Under the pieces are notes generated by a model that did not search any database, was not told where the DNA came from, and saw only the letters and a program-made list of their open reading frames with translations. Both the position numbers and the translations under genes were made by a program. From Sulfurimicrobium sp964384915 (lineage in GTDB: Bacteria > Pseudomonadota > Gammaproteobacteria > Burkholderiales > Sulfuricellaceae): a stretch of DNA of 14,684 nucleotides. This document shows, in pieces, positions 7,801 to 14,684 of this stretch. The stretch is from positions 1-14,684 of the forward strand of contig CAYLMA010000053.1 in NCBI GenBank assembly GCA_964384915.1, written 5' to 3'. Every line of letters begins with the position of its first letter. Within the stretch, counting starts at the first letter, position 1.

Positions 7801-8229
7801 TTAAATTTCCAATGCCTTGGGTTGTTGCGCAATATGCTGATGCTCCGGACCACTGTAGCATTTGAGCTTTTTGAGCATGGCGTAACCCAGCGGGCCTTTT
7901 GGCAACATACCTTTGACCGCCTTCTCCAGCACTCGGCCGGGGAAACGCTGTTGCATTTTAGTAAAGTTGGTGGTGTAAAGACCACCAGGGTATCCAGTAT
8001 GACGATGATATAGCTTGTCTTCGGCCTTGTTGCCGGTCACGCGCAGTTTTTCAACGTTCACGACCACGATATAGTCGCCAGTGTCCACGTGTGGCGTGTA
8101 TTCAGCCTTGTGCTTGCCGCGCAAACGCGATGCAATTTCGCTAGCCAGACGCCCCAAAACTTTATCCGTGGCGTCAACCAGGTACCAGTCACGCTTTACC
8201 TCGTGAGGTTTTGCAGAAAAAGTTTTCAT
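7801..8229 (-). CDS. rplM: 50S ribosomal protein L13
   Basis: The 142-residue protein begins MKTFSAKPHEVKRDWYLVDA and has the L13 signature segment GMLPKGPLGYAMLKKLKCY. Length equals that of E. coli L13, an early-assembling 50S protein. It is first gene of the rplM-rpsI operon and has its own upstream promoter. In E. coli L13 represses this operon through the mRNA leader; whether the 37-40 nt leader here does so cannot be told from sequence alone. Confidence 0.98.
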   Translation of the reverse strand: MKTFSAKPHEVKRDWYLVDATDKVLGRLASEIASRLRGKHKAEYTPHVDTGDYIVVVNVEKLRVTGNKAEDKLYHRHTGYPGGLYTTNFTKMQQRFPGRVLEKAVKGMLPKGPLGYAMLKKLKCYSGPEHQHIAQQPKALEI

Positions 8230-8265
8230 GCAGAAATCCAGTTGTTCGAATAGAGAAAGGGGCGC

Positions 8266-8295
8266 ATTTTACGACAGATATCACAGGCATGTCAA
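8266..8295 (-). promoter_or_regulatory. rplM-rpsI promoter
   Basis: On the minus strand, a consensus -35 TTGACA (8290-8295), an 18-bp spacer and TAAAAT (8266-8271) are followed by a GC-rich discriminator GCGCCCC. The core and discriminator (TAAAATGCGC) closely resemble the three rRNA promoters of this window (TATAATGCGC). Confidence 0.75.
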
Positions 8296-8407
8296 ACAAT
8301 AATCCTGATCAGGAGTTCGCACATCAATTTTGTGCCACGCCGAATCTGCTAACATACCGCATATTTGGATTCAGGCTTAAAAACTTTAGGTACTAGAAAG
8401 GATACGC

Positions 8408-8827
8408 ATGAAAGCACGCATCAAATGGGCAGGGGAGGCCAGCTTTATTGGCGAAACCGAAAGCAGCCACGCAATCGTCATGGATGGCCCACCCGACATG
8501 GGGGGGCGCAATATTGGACCGCGCCCCATGGAAATGTTGTTGCTTGGCACTGGCGGCTGCACTTCCTTCGATGTAGTACACATCCTGAAAAAAAGTCGTC
8601 AGCAGATTACCGATTGCGTCGCTGAAATTGAAGCCGAACGCGCGGCAAGCGACCCCAAAGTATTCACAAAAATCCACATTCATTTTATCGTCAGCGGCAA
8701 AAACCTGAAAGCCGATCAGGTTGAGCGCGCAATAAAACTCTCCGCAGAAAAGTATTGTTCAGCATCCATCATGCTGGGGAAAAGCGCGGAAATTACGCAT
8801 GACTTTGAGATTGTGGAGCTGGCTTGA
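8408..8827 (+). CDS. OsmC/YhfA-like family protein
   Basis: The 139-residue protein is a complete OsmC-fold domain. It has the two conserved cysteines, C51 (GTGGCTSFD) and C117 (EKYCSAS), which in peroxide-reducing OsmC/Ohr members form the reactive pair. The shape and lack of extensions place it nearer to the YhfA-like branch than to Ohr. A thiol-based peroxidase role is therefore possible but not assured. AGAAAGGA precedes the ATG by a good distance. It diverges from rplM across a 178-bp gap, and the next gene begins 74 bp after its stop. Confidence 0.88.
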   Translation: MKARIKWAGEASFIGETESSHAIVMDGPPDMGGRNIGPRPMEMLLLGTGGCTSFDVVHILKKSRQQITDCVAEIEAERAASDPKVFTKIHIHFIVSGKNLKADQVERAIKLSAEKYCSASIMLGKSAEITHDFEIVELA

Positions 8828-8901
8828 CAGGCATGCATGCGCATTGCAAATTTTCCCGGCATCCCCTAAACTGGGCCGAACCCCACCGGCAATCAGTTAA
8901 T

Positions 8902-9312
8902 ATGTTGTTTATTAGACGTAATGTCCGACTCTTTCAGGTCGCGGCTACCGCATTAGTCCTTTTTTATGCGTCTGCTTCTTATGGCGAAATTTACAAGCAC
9001 GTTGACTCCCAAGGACGCGTGACCTACTCCAACGTCCCGATAAAGGGTGCCACCAAACTTAATCTTGAACCGCTGACTACCGTGCCGGCACCACGCGCCA
9101 GAACAAACGCACCCACGCCGGCCGGCTTCCCCAAGGTCGACAACGAAACACAGAAAAAACGCGATGACACCCGGCGCAAGATTCTCGAAGAAGAGCTTTC
9201 TGCCGAAGAAAAGCTGCTTGCGGACGCCACCAAGGGTCAGTCCAGGGAAGAGATAGAGCTCCATGAGAAAAACATCTCCGCGCTCAAAAAAGAACTTGCC
9301 AACCTGAAGTGA
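8902..9312 (+). CDS. secreted DUF4124 protein with C-terminal coiled coil
   Basis: From the ATG at 8902 the protein has 136 residues: a signal peptide (basic MLFIRRNVRL, hydrophobic core, likely cut after ASASYG at about 28), a DUF4124 segment (EIYKHVDSQGRVTYSNVP, about 29-53), a proline-rich linker (60-78) and a charged helical tail (85-136). It should therefore be periplasmic. Function is unknown. An open frame begins at 8824 (overlapping osmC), but the signal peptide fixes 8902; the ribosome binding site there is poor. Its stop overlaps the ntrB start as GTGA, so the two are translationally coupled. In many betaproteobacteria a DUF4124 gene sits between glnA and ntrB (from memory); here glnA is absent and the OsmC-like gene takes its place. 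Confidence 0.82.
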   Translation: MLFIRRNVRLFQVAATALVLFYASASYGEIYKHVDSQGRVTYSNVPIKGATKLNLEPLTTVPAPRARTNAPTPAGFPKVDNETQKKRDDTRRKILEEELSAEEKLLADATKGQSREEIELHEKNISALKKELANLK

Positions 9313-10367
9313 CGCCCTCTTTATTCCTGGGCCTGGAACATCTCGCCACAGCAGTTTTTTTGCTGGATGAAAACGGTTTCGTCCTGTACGCAAACCCTTC
9401 GGCCGAAAACCTGTTCGAAGTCAGCCTGAATCATATTGGCGGCCACAATCTCGCGCAGATATTTGGCGCCGACAGTCCGCTTATTAGGGCAATAGAGCAG
9501 ATCCTCCCGGGCAACACCAGTTTTACCGAGCACGAGCTCACCTTAAGCACCGCCAGCCATACACTCTTTTCCGTCAGCTGCACATTTTCACCCGTGGAAG
9601 TCGGCACAGTTCGTCTTATTCTGGAATTCCACCAGATCGACAAACAGCTGAAAATTGCCCGGGAAGAGCGGATGCTGCTGCAACAGCAGGCCAACCAGGA
9701 ACTGGTGCGCAACCTTGCCCATGAAATCAAAAATCCACTCGGCGGGCTGCGCGGAGCGGCGCAATTGCTGGAATTGGAACTTCCCAAACCGGAACTCAAG
9801 GAATACACCCAGGTCATCATCAAGGAAGCTGACCGGCTACGTTCGCTAATGGACCGATTGCTCACGCCGCACCGCCCACCCCAGTTCCGCATGGTGAATA
9901 TCCATGAAGTTCTGGAGCGGGTACGCAGCCTGCTGCTTGCAGAGCACCCTCAGGGCATCTCTATCAGGCGCGATTACGACACCAGCCTGCCGGATATTTA
10001 CGCCGACCAGGAGCAACTGATTCAGGTGGCGCTCAACATCAGCCGCAATGCAGCTCAAGCCATGCATGGCAAGGGTGAAATCACGTTGCGGACGCGTATT
10101 GCCAGGCAAGTAACTTTAGCCAAAAAACGCTATCGGCTTGCCCTCATGATTCAGATAGCCGACAACGGGCCGGGCGTGCCGGAAAACATTCGCGAGAAAA
10201 TCTTCTATCCCCTGGTTTCCGGCCGCGATGGCGGCAGCGGCTTGGGGCTTACGCTGGCCCAGACGTTTGTGGCCCAACATCATGGCTCCATCGAATGCGA
10301 CAGCAAACCCGGCCGCACCTGCTTTACAATACTGCTGCCGGTGACTGCAACCGCCTACCATTCCTGA
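9309..10367 (+). CDS. ntrB: nitrogen regulation sensor histidine kinase NtrB
   Basis: NtrB phosphorylates and, with PII, dephosphorylates NtrC in response to nitrogen status. The 352-residue cytoplasmic protein has an N-terminal PAS domain (about 8-105), the phospho-acceptor H138 in NLAHEIKNPLGG, an N-box (N247 in ISRNAAQAM), DNGPG at 285-289 and GGSGLGL at 309-315. There is no transmembrane segment, as expected for NtrB. It begins at a GTG that overlaps the DUF4124 stop (GTGA) and precedes ntrC by 15 nt. The HEIKNPLGGLRGAAQLL stretch is highly typical of NtrB. Confidence 0.95.
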   Translation: MTPSLFLGLEHLATAVFLLDENGFVLYANPSAENLFEVSLNHIGGHNLAQIFGADSPLIRAIEQILPGNTSFTEHELTLSTASHTLFSVSCTFSPVEVGTVRLILEFHQIDKQLKIAREERMLLQQQANQELVRNLAHEIKNPLGGLRGAAQLLELELPKPELKEYTQVIIKEADRLRSLMDRLLTPHRPPQFRMVNIHEVLERVRSLLLAEHPQGISIRRDYDTSLPDIYADQEQLIQVALNISRNAAQAMHGKGEITLRTRIARQVTLAKKRYRLALMIQIADNGPGVPENIREKIFYPLVSGRDGGSGLGLTLAQTFVAQHHGSIECDSKPGRTCFTILLPVTATAYHS

Positions 10368-10382
10368 AATGACAAAAAACAT

Positions 10383-11780
10383 ATGAAGCCAATTTGGATC
10401 ATTGACGACGACCGCTCCATTCGCTGGGTATTCGAGAAGACGCTGACACGCGCCGGCATCGAATTCAAGAGCTTCTCCTCCGCCCAGGAAGCGCTTTCCG
10501 CGCTGGAAACCTCAACCCCCCAGGTGGTCGTGAGCGACATTCGCATGCCTGGCGAATCCGGCCTGGAATTGCTGCAGCATCTCAAGCGGCGCTACCCGGC
10601 CCTGCCCGTTATCATCATGACGGCCCATTCCGACCTGGAAAGCGCCGTTTCGGCCTTCCAGGGTGGCGCGTTCGAATACCTGCCCAAGCCTTTCGACATC
10701 GATCATGCTGTCGATTTGATTCGCCGCGCCATTGACGAAAGCATGCGCCAAAGCGGGGAACAGGAGGCGCTCGAAACCGCGCCGGAAATTCTCGGCCAGG
10801 CCCCGGCGATGCAGGAGGTTTTCCGCGCCATCGGCCGCCTGTCGCAATCCCATGTCACGGTGCTCATCAATGGCGAATCCGGCTCCGGCAAGGAACTGGT
10901 TGCGCGCGCCCTGCACCGTCACAGCCCCCGCGCCGACAAACCCTTCATCGCCATCAATACCGCAGCCATACCCAGGGATTTGCTGGAATCCGAGCTGTTC
11001 GGCCATGAACGCGGCGCCTTTACTGGGGCCCAGGCAATGCGCCGGGGGCGCTTCGAGCAGGCGGATGGCGGCACGCTGTTCCTGGATGAAATCGGCGACA
11101 TGCCTCCCGAACTGCAGACCCGCCTCCTGCGCGTCCTCTCCGATGGCCAGTTCTACCGCGTTGGCGGCCACTCCCCCATCAAGGTCAACGTGCGCGTCAT
11201 TGCCGCGACGCATCAGGACATGGAGCAGCGTGTCAAACAAGGGCTGTTTCGCGAAGACCTTTTTCACCGCCTGAATGTCATTCGCCTCCGCCTCCCCCCC
11301 CTGCGCGAAAGGCGCGAGGATATTCCGCTGCTGGCCAAATATTTTCTGCAAAAAAGCGCTCAAGAACTCGGGGTTGAAGCCAAGAAGCTCTCCGAAGCGG
11401 CGCTCAAATACCTTGCCACGCTGCCATGGAGCGGCAACGTACGGCAGCTTGAGAACGTCTGCCACTGGATCACGGTCATGGCACCGGGGCAAAACGTGGA
11501 AGTACTCGACCTGCCGCCGGAGCTGCGCGAAGAAAATCAGACACTCATCTCAACCGACTGGACCAGCGCCCTGGAAACCTCCGCGAGCAACGCCTTTGAT
11601 CGTGGCGAGAAGGGCATCATGGAAGAGCTCACCCATCAATTTGAGCGCGTCCTGATAGCCCAGGCGCTGAAACATACCGGCGGGCGAAAAATCGAGGCTG
11701 CGCAACTGCTCGGTCTTGGGCGTAACACCCTGACCCGGAAAATTCAGGAACTGGGCATGGAGGACAGCGGCGAAGCCTGA
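10383..11780 (+). CDS. ntrC: nitrogen regulation response regulator NtrC (sigma-54 activator)
   Basis: NtrC, once phosphorylated by NtrB, activates sigma-54 promoters of nitrogen-assimilation genes. The 465-residue protein has a receiver domain (1-120) with the acidic pocket D8-D10 and phospho-acceptor D52 (SDIRMPG). A sigma-54 AAA+ domain (about 135-370) follows, with Walker A GESGSGKE (164-171), the sigma-54 contact loop GAFTGA (211-216), Walker B TLFLDE (231-236) and FREDLFHRLN (289-298). A Fis-type helix-turn-helix lies at about 418-459 (GGRKIEAAQLLGLGRNTLTR). All functional motifs are intact. Its last 37 bp overlap the convergent cbbR gene and no terminator is seen. Confidence 0.96.
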   Translation: MKPIWIIDDDRSIRWVFEKTLTRAGIEFKSFSSAQEALSALETSTPQVVVSDIRMPGESGLELLQHLKRRYPALPVIIMTAHSDLESAVSAFQGGAFEYLPKPFDIDHAVDLIRRAIDESMRQSGEQEALETAPEILGQAPAMQEVFRAIGRLSQSHVTVLINGESGSGKELVARALHRHSPRADKPFIAINTAAIPRDLLESELFGHERGAFTGAQAMRRGRFEQADGGTLFLDEIGDMPPELQTRLLRVLSDGQFYRVGGHSPIKVNVRVIAATHQDMEQRVKQGLFREDLFHRLNVIRLRLPPLRERREDIPLLAKYFLQKSAQELGVEAKKLSEAALKYLATLPWSGNVRQLENVCHWITVMAPGQNVEVLDLPPELREENQTLISTDWTSALETSASNAFDRGEKGIMEELTHQFERVLIAQALKHTGGRKIEAAQLLGLGRNTLTRKIQELGMEDSGEA

Positions 11781-12685
11781 TTCCTGGGCATTAGCGCCGT
11801 AGCCTCCTCCAGCAGGAACGCCTTGAACCCTGCCGCCACCGGAGAAAGGCGCTTGTCCTGGCGATGCACCACAAACCAGTGGCGCATGATAGGAAACGAC
11901 TCCACGTCCAATATGGCCAGTCTCCCGGTCTCCAGTTCCAGCGCCACGGTATGCAGGGAGACGACCCCCAGCCCCATTCCCGCCTGCACCGCCTGCTTGA
12001 TGGCCTCGTTGGTGCTCATCACCATCCCGGTTTTATAGACAATAAAATGCTCCTGGAAAAAGCGCTCCATCGCACTACGCGTTCCTGAGCCCGCCTCACG
12101 CACCAGAAAAGTTTCTTTTCCAAGCTCTTGCAACTTGATTTTCCTGGCACCCGTCAGTACGTGGCCCGGTGCCGCAATGACCACCAACGGGTTTTCCATG
12201 AAAGATTCCGCATTGAGGTCGTGACCCTCCGGCGGCTGCCCCATGATCGCCATATCCGTTTCGTTGCTGGCCAGCTGTTGCAACAATTCTTCGCGGTTGG
12301 TGACATCCAGGCTGACGGTCACTCCAGTATGGCGCTGACAAAAACTGGCCAGCAATTGCAATGCAAAATAATTGGCGGTACTCACCACGGTGAGTTTCAG
12401 CTGCCCTTGACCCAGCCCCTTCAGGCGGGCCAACACCCCTTCCATCTCTTCCAGTTGCTCGGCAATCGCCCGACAGTAATGAAACATTTCCTGGCCGGCT
12501 TCAGTGAGGAAAATCTTTTTCCCCATCTGCTCGAACAATGGCAGCCCGACACTCTCCTCAAGCTGCTTGACCTGCATCGACACCGCCGGCTGGCTTAAAT
12601 GCAGGGCCTCGGCGGCACGCGAGAAGCTACGGCACTTCGCAACAGATTCAAATACCTTTAATTGGCGCAAAGTCAGGTGTAGCAT
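11744..12685 (-). CDS. cbbR: LysR-type regulator CbbR
   Basis: CbbR activates Calvin-cycle operons and is usually divergent from the RubisCO gene, as here. The 313-residue protein has the LysR winged helix-turn-helix at the N-terminus (LTLRQLKVFESVAKCRSFSR, AAEALHLSQPAVSMQVKQLE) and a periplasmic-binding-protein-like effector domain from about 90. I start at the ATG at 12685, which has GGAT 8 nt upstream; a TTG at 12694 would leave no room for it. Identification rests on the CbbR-like sequence plus position 147 bp from cbbM. Its 3' end overlaps ntrC by 37 bp, tail to tail. Confidence 0.92.
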   Translation of the reverse strand: MLHLTLRQLKVFESVAKCRSFSRAAEALHLSQPAVSMQVKQLEESVGLPLFEQMGKKIFLTEAGQEMFHYCRAIAEQLEEMEGVLARLKGLGQGQLKLTVVSTANYFALQLLASFCQRHTGVTVSLDVTNREELLQQLASNETDMAIMGQPPEGHDLNAESFMENPLVVIAAPGHVLTGARKIKLQELGKETFLVREAGSGTRSAMERFFQEHFIVYKTGMVMSTNEAIKQAVQAGMGLGVVSLHTVALELETGRLAILDVESFPIMRHWFVVHRQDKRLSPVAAGFKAFLLEEATALMPRNQASPLSSMPSS

Positions 12686-12832
12686 GAATACCAATCCATC
12701 AACCCATAAGCTTTATCTTATAGTAATCATCATAACTACTTAATGTTTCTTATACAAGTTGGCGCGTATAGTTCCCCTCATCGTATCGCACCATTCCTTC
12801 GGGAATACTTTATATAACCACAGGAGAAATCA
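12686..12832. promoter_or_regulatory. cbbR-cbbM divergent control region with candidate CbbR operators
   Basis: This 147-bp AT-rich gap must hold both promoters. Two dyads stand out: ATAAG-N6-CTTAT (12706-12721) and TATAC-N10-GTATA (12751-12770). Both are of the size LysR regulators bind, so they are candidate CbbR sites (inference). A small hairpin ATTCC-TTCG-GGAAT (12793-12806) would lie in the cbbM leader. A strong AGGAGA (12822-12827) serves cbbM. I cannot assign a convincing sigma-70 promoter, which fits activator dependence. Confidence 0.6.
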
Positions 12833-14212
12833 ATGGATCAGTCCGCACGTTACGCCGACCTTAGCTTGAAAGAAGAAGACCTGATCAAGGGCGACAAGCA
12901 CATTCTCGTCGCCTACCACATGCAGCCAGCCGCAGGCTACGGCTACCTGGAAACCGCAGCGCACATCGCGGCTGAATCTTCCACGGGCACCAACGTTGAA
13001 GTTTGCACCACAGATGACTTCACCAAGGGCGTGGACGCCCTGGTGTATTTCATCGACGAAGCCAAGGGCGTGATGAAAGTCGCTTACCCGATTGACTTGT
13101 TCGACCGCAACATGATCGATGGCCGCGCCATGATCGTGTCGTTCCTGACACTGTGCATCGGCAACAACCAGGGCCAAGGCGACGTCAAGTGCCTGAAGAT
13201 GCACGACTTCTACGTTCCCTGGTCCATGCTGCGCCTGTTTGACGGCCCGTCCAAGGACATCACCGACATGTGGGACATCCTGGGACGCCCTCGCGTCAAC
13301 GGCGGCTACATCGCCGGCACCATCATCAAGCCCAAGCTGGGCCTGCGTCCCGAGCCGTTTGCTCACGCAGCCTACCAGTTCTGGCTGGGTGGCGACTTCA
13401 TCAAGAACGACGAGCCGCAAGGCAACCAGGTATTCTGCCCGGCCAAGAAGGTTTACCCGCTGGTGTATGACGCAATGAAGCGCGCCATGGACGAAACCGG
13501 CCAGGCCAAGATTTTCTCCGCCAACATCACCGCTGACGATCATTACGAAATGATGGCCCGCGCCGATTTCATCCTCGAAACCTTCGGCCCGGACGCAAAC
13601 AAGGTTGCCTTCCTGGTCGACGGCTACGTCGGCGGCCCCGGCATGGTCACCACTGCCCGTCGTCAGTACCCTGACCAGTACCTGCACTATCACCGTGCCG
13701 GTCACGGCGCGGTCACGTCGCCTTCGTCCCTGCGCGGCTACTCCGCATTCGTGCTGTCCAAGATGTCCCGCCTGCAAGGCGCATCCGGCATCCACGTCGG
13801 CACCATGGGCTACGGCAAGATGGAAGGTGCTGCGGACGACCGCAACATCGCCTACATGATCGAGCGTGATTCCGCGGATGGTCCTTACTACCATCAGGAA
13901 TGGCACGGCATGAAGCCCACCACCCCGATCATTTCCGGCGGCATGAACGCGCTGCGCCTGCCAGGCTTCTTCGAGAACCTGGGCCACGGCAACGTGATCA
14001 ACACTTCCGGCGGCGGTTCCTACGGCCACATCGACAGCCCGGCGGCCGGCGCGATCTCCCTGCGCCAGTCCTACGAGTGCTGGAAAGCCGGCGCCGACCC
14101 GATCGAATTCGCGAAAGAGCACAAGGAATTTGCCCGCGCATTCGAATCCTTCCCGGGTGATGCCGACAAGCTGTACCCAGGCTGGCGTGAAAAGCTGGGC
14201 GTGCACAAGTAA
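12833..14212 (+). CDS. cbbM: ribulose-1,5-bisphosphate carboxylase/oxygenase, form II
   Basis: Form II RubisCO fixes CO2 onto ribulose bisphosphate and works without small subunits. The 459-residue protein follows Rhodospirillum rubrum numbering exactly: K166 (TIIKPKLG), the carbamylated lysine K191 with D193 and E194 (GGDFIKNDEP), H287 (HYHRAG) and loop-6 K329 (GYGKMEG). The enzyme should be active. Codons are strongly biased to C/G-ending forms, more than in neighbouring genes, as in highly expressed genes. That bias also creates a long spurious antisense frame. No cbbL or cbbS is seen. Transcription is presumably CbbR-controlled from the upstream gap, and a hairpin follows 25 nt after the stop. 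Confidence 0.98.
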   Translation: MDQSARYADLSLKEEDLIKGDKHILVAYHMQPAAGYGYLETAAHIAAESSTGTNVEVCTTDDFTKGVDALVYFIDEAKGVMKVAYPIDLFDRNMIDGRAMIVSFLTLCIGNNQGQGDVKCLKMHDFYVPWSMLRLFDGPSKDITDMWDILGRPRVNGGYIAGTIIKPKLGLRPEPFAHAAYQFWLGGDFIKNDEPQGNQVFCPAKKVYPLVYDAMKRAMDETGQAKIFSANITADDHYEMMARADFILETFGPDANKVAFLVDGYVGGPGMVTTARRQYPDQYLHYHRAGHGAVTSPSSLRGYSAFVLSKMSRLQGASGIHVGTMGYGKMEGAADDRNIAYMIERDSADGPYYHQEWHGMKPTTPIISGGMNALRLPGFFENLGHGNVINTSGGGSYGHIDSPAAGAISLRQSYECWKAGADPIEFAKEHKEFARAFESFPGDADKLYPGWREKLGVHK

Positions 14213-14237
14213 GCTCAGGCATGGATGCAATGAAGTG

Positions 14238-14266
14238 AAAACGCCCCCACCTGCTGGGGGCGTTTT
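14238..14266 (+). terminator. hairpin after cbbM (terminator or RNA 3'-end stabiliser)
   Basis: A perfect 12-bp stem (14238-14249 with 14255-14266, core ACGCCCCC/GGGGGCGT) has a 5-nt loop and ends in TTTT. It can act as an intrinsic terminator. The T run is short and cbbQ follows on the same strand, so partial read-through or 3'-end protection of abundant cbbM mRNA is likely (inference). Confidence 0.82.
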
Positions 14267-14270
14267 GTTC

Positions 14271-14302
14271 CGGGTTAAGGAACCCGATTTCACGTACGGG
14301 TT
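14271..14302 (+). repeat. competing inverted repeats ahead of cbbQ
   Basis: CGGGTT occurs at 14271-14276 and 14297-14302, with its complement AACCCG between them at 14281-14286. The middle arm can pair with either side: a 4-nt-loop hairpin (14271-14286) or a 10-nt-loop hairpin (14281-14302). The second ends 2 nt before the cbbQ ribosome binding site. Confidence 0.6.
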
Positions 14303-14313
14303 ACGGAGAAAAA

Positions 14314-14684
14314 ATGACTGAAAACGAAGTTTCTGTGAAGGCTCACGTGAGCGAAGCGAACGTTAAGCAAAGCGGCCGCAGCTATAAAGACCAATACAAG
14401 GTCCGCAAGGAACCTTTCTACCAGCCCAAAAACAACGAAGTCCGGCTCTACGAGGCCGCCTACAACGCGCGCCTGCCGGTGATGGTCAAAGGCCCGACCG
14501 GCTGCGGCAAGTCACGCTTCGTCGAATACATGGCCTGGAAACTGGGCAAGCCGCTGATCACCGTGGCCTGCAACGAGGACATGACGGCTTCCGACCTGGT
14601 CGGGCGATATCTGCTCGACGCCAACGGCACGCGCTGGCTGGACGGCCCGCTGACCACGGCGGCGCGCATCGGCGCCATCTGCTA
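14314..14684 (+). CDS. cbbQ: CbbQ, AAA+ subunit of RubisCO activase (3' end outside window)
   Basis: CbbQ is a MoxR-type AAA+ ATPase that, with CbbO, removes inhibitory sugar phosphates from RubisCO. The first 123 codons are visible, beginning at an ATG with GGAGAA 4 nt upstream. Seen are KEPFYQP (32-38), the Walker A motif GPTGCGKS (60-67) and the segment CNEDMTASDLVGRYLL (86-101), all characteristic of CbbQ/NirQ/NorQ proteins. Context next to cbbM favours CbbQ over NorQ. The frame is open to the window edge. cbbO would be expected beyond it. Confidence 0.93.
   Translation, partial: MTENEVSVKAHVSEANVKQSGRSYKDQYKVRKEPFYQPKNNEVRLYEAAYNARLPVMVKGPTGCGKSRFVEYMAWKLGKPLITVACNEDMTASDLVGRYLLDANGTRWLDGPLTTAARIGAIC

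Noticed and set aside
8824..8852. TTGACA at the osmC-family stop as promoter for the DUF4124-ntrBC operon
   Set aside because: The -35 is perfect, but the hexamer at 17 bp (CAAATT) is a poor -10. A sigma-54 reading also fails because GG and GC are 14 rather than 10 nt apart.
10512..11492. 326-residue open frame antisense to ntrC
   Set aside because: Shadow of the GC-rich ntrC coding sequence; no ribosome binding site or known motif.
12830..14293. 487-residue open frame antisense to cbbM
   Set aside because: It exists because cbbM uses C/G-ending codons almost throughout, which removes stops from the opposite frame. Composition is abnormal (V, G, A, H rich) and no family is recognisable.

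Overview
The window looks like ordinary chromosome from a chemolithoautotrophic betaproteobacterium. Nitrosomonadales relatives such as the Gallionella, Sulfuricella or Thiobacillus types are plausible. This rests on the 16S 5' end, the housekeeping genes, and a form II RubisCO with its own CbbR and CbbQ. The exact genus is inference. I see no phage, insertion sequence, tRNA, CRISPR array or clear sign of horizontal transfer.

Region 1 (1-914, minus strand): the 5' part of a 16S rRNA gene, preceded by a leader with a boxA antitermination site and three tandem, nearly consensus promoters. Upstream lies tyrS, also on the minus strand, so tyrS reads toward the rRNA operon.

Region 2 (915-7281): tyrS diverges from an envelope pair on the plus strand, an M23 peptidase and anmK. 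A bidirectional terminator separates anmK from a minus-strand run read in the order argC, DUF6776-like membrane coiled-coil protein, bactofilin, erpA. From memory, the order tyrS / M23 / anmK / erpA / bactofilin / DUF6776 / argC is also found in Pseudomonas, so this is an old conserved neighbourhood. It mixes cell-wall turnover and scaffolding with arginine synthesis and Fe-S delivery.

Region 3 (7282-8827): the rplM-rpsI ribosomal operon on the minus strand, with a good promoter and a UUCG-capped terminator. A small OsmC/YhfA-like protein diverges from it.

Region 4 (8828-11780): a nitrogen-control operon on the plus strand, encoding a secreted DUF4124 protein, the kinase NtrB and the sigma-54 activator NtrC. 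The genes are tightly spaced; DUF4124 and ntrB overlap as GTGA.

Region 5 (11744-14684): a Calvin-cycle locus. cbbR (minus) overlaps the end of ntrC by 37 bp and diverges from cbbM, form II RubisCO with all expected catalytic residues. A terminator-like hairpin and a set of competing short inverted repeats follow, then cbbQ, the RubisCO activase AAA+ subunit, which is cut by the window edge.

I found no clearly novel system. The most interesting signals are regulatory: the triplicated rRNA promoter, the mutually exclusive hairpins between cbbM and cbbQ, and the small secreted DUF4124 protein translationally coupled to NtrB.
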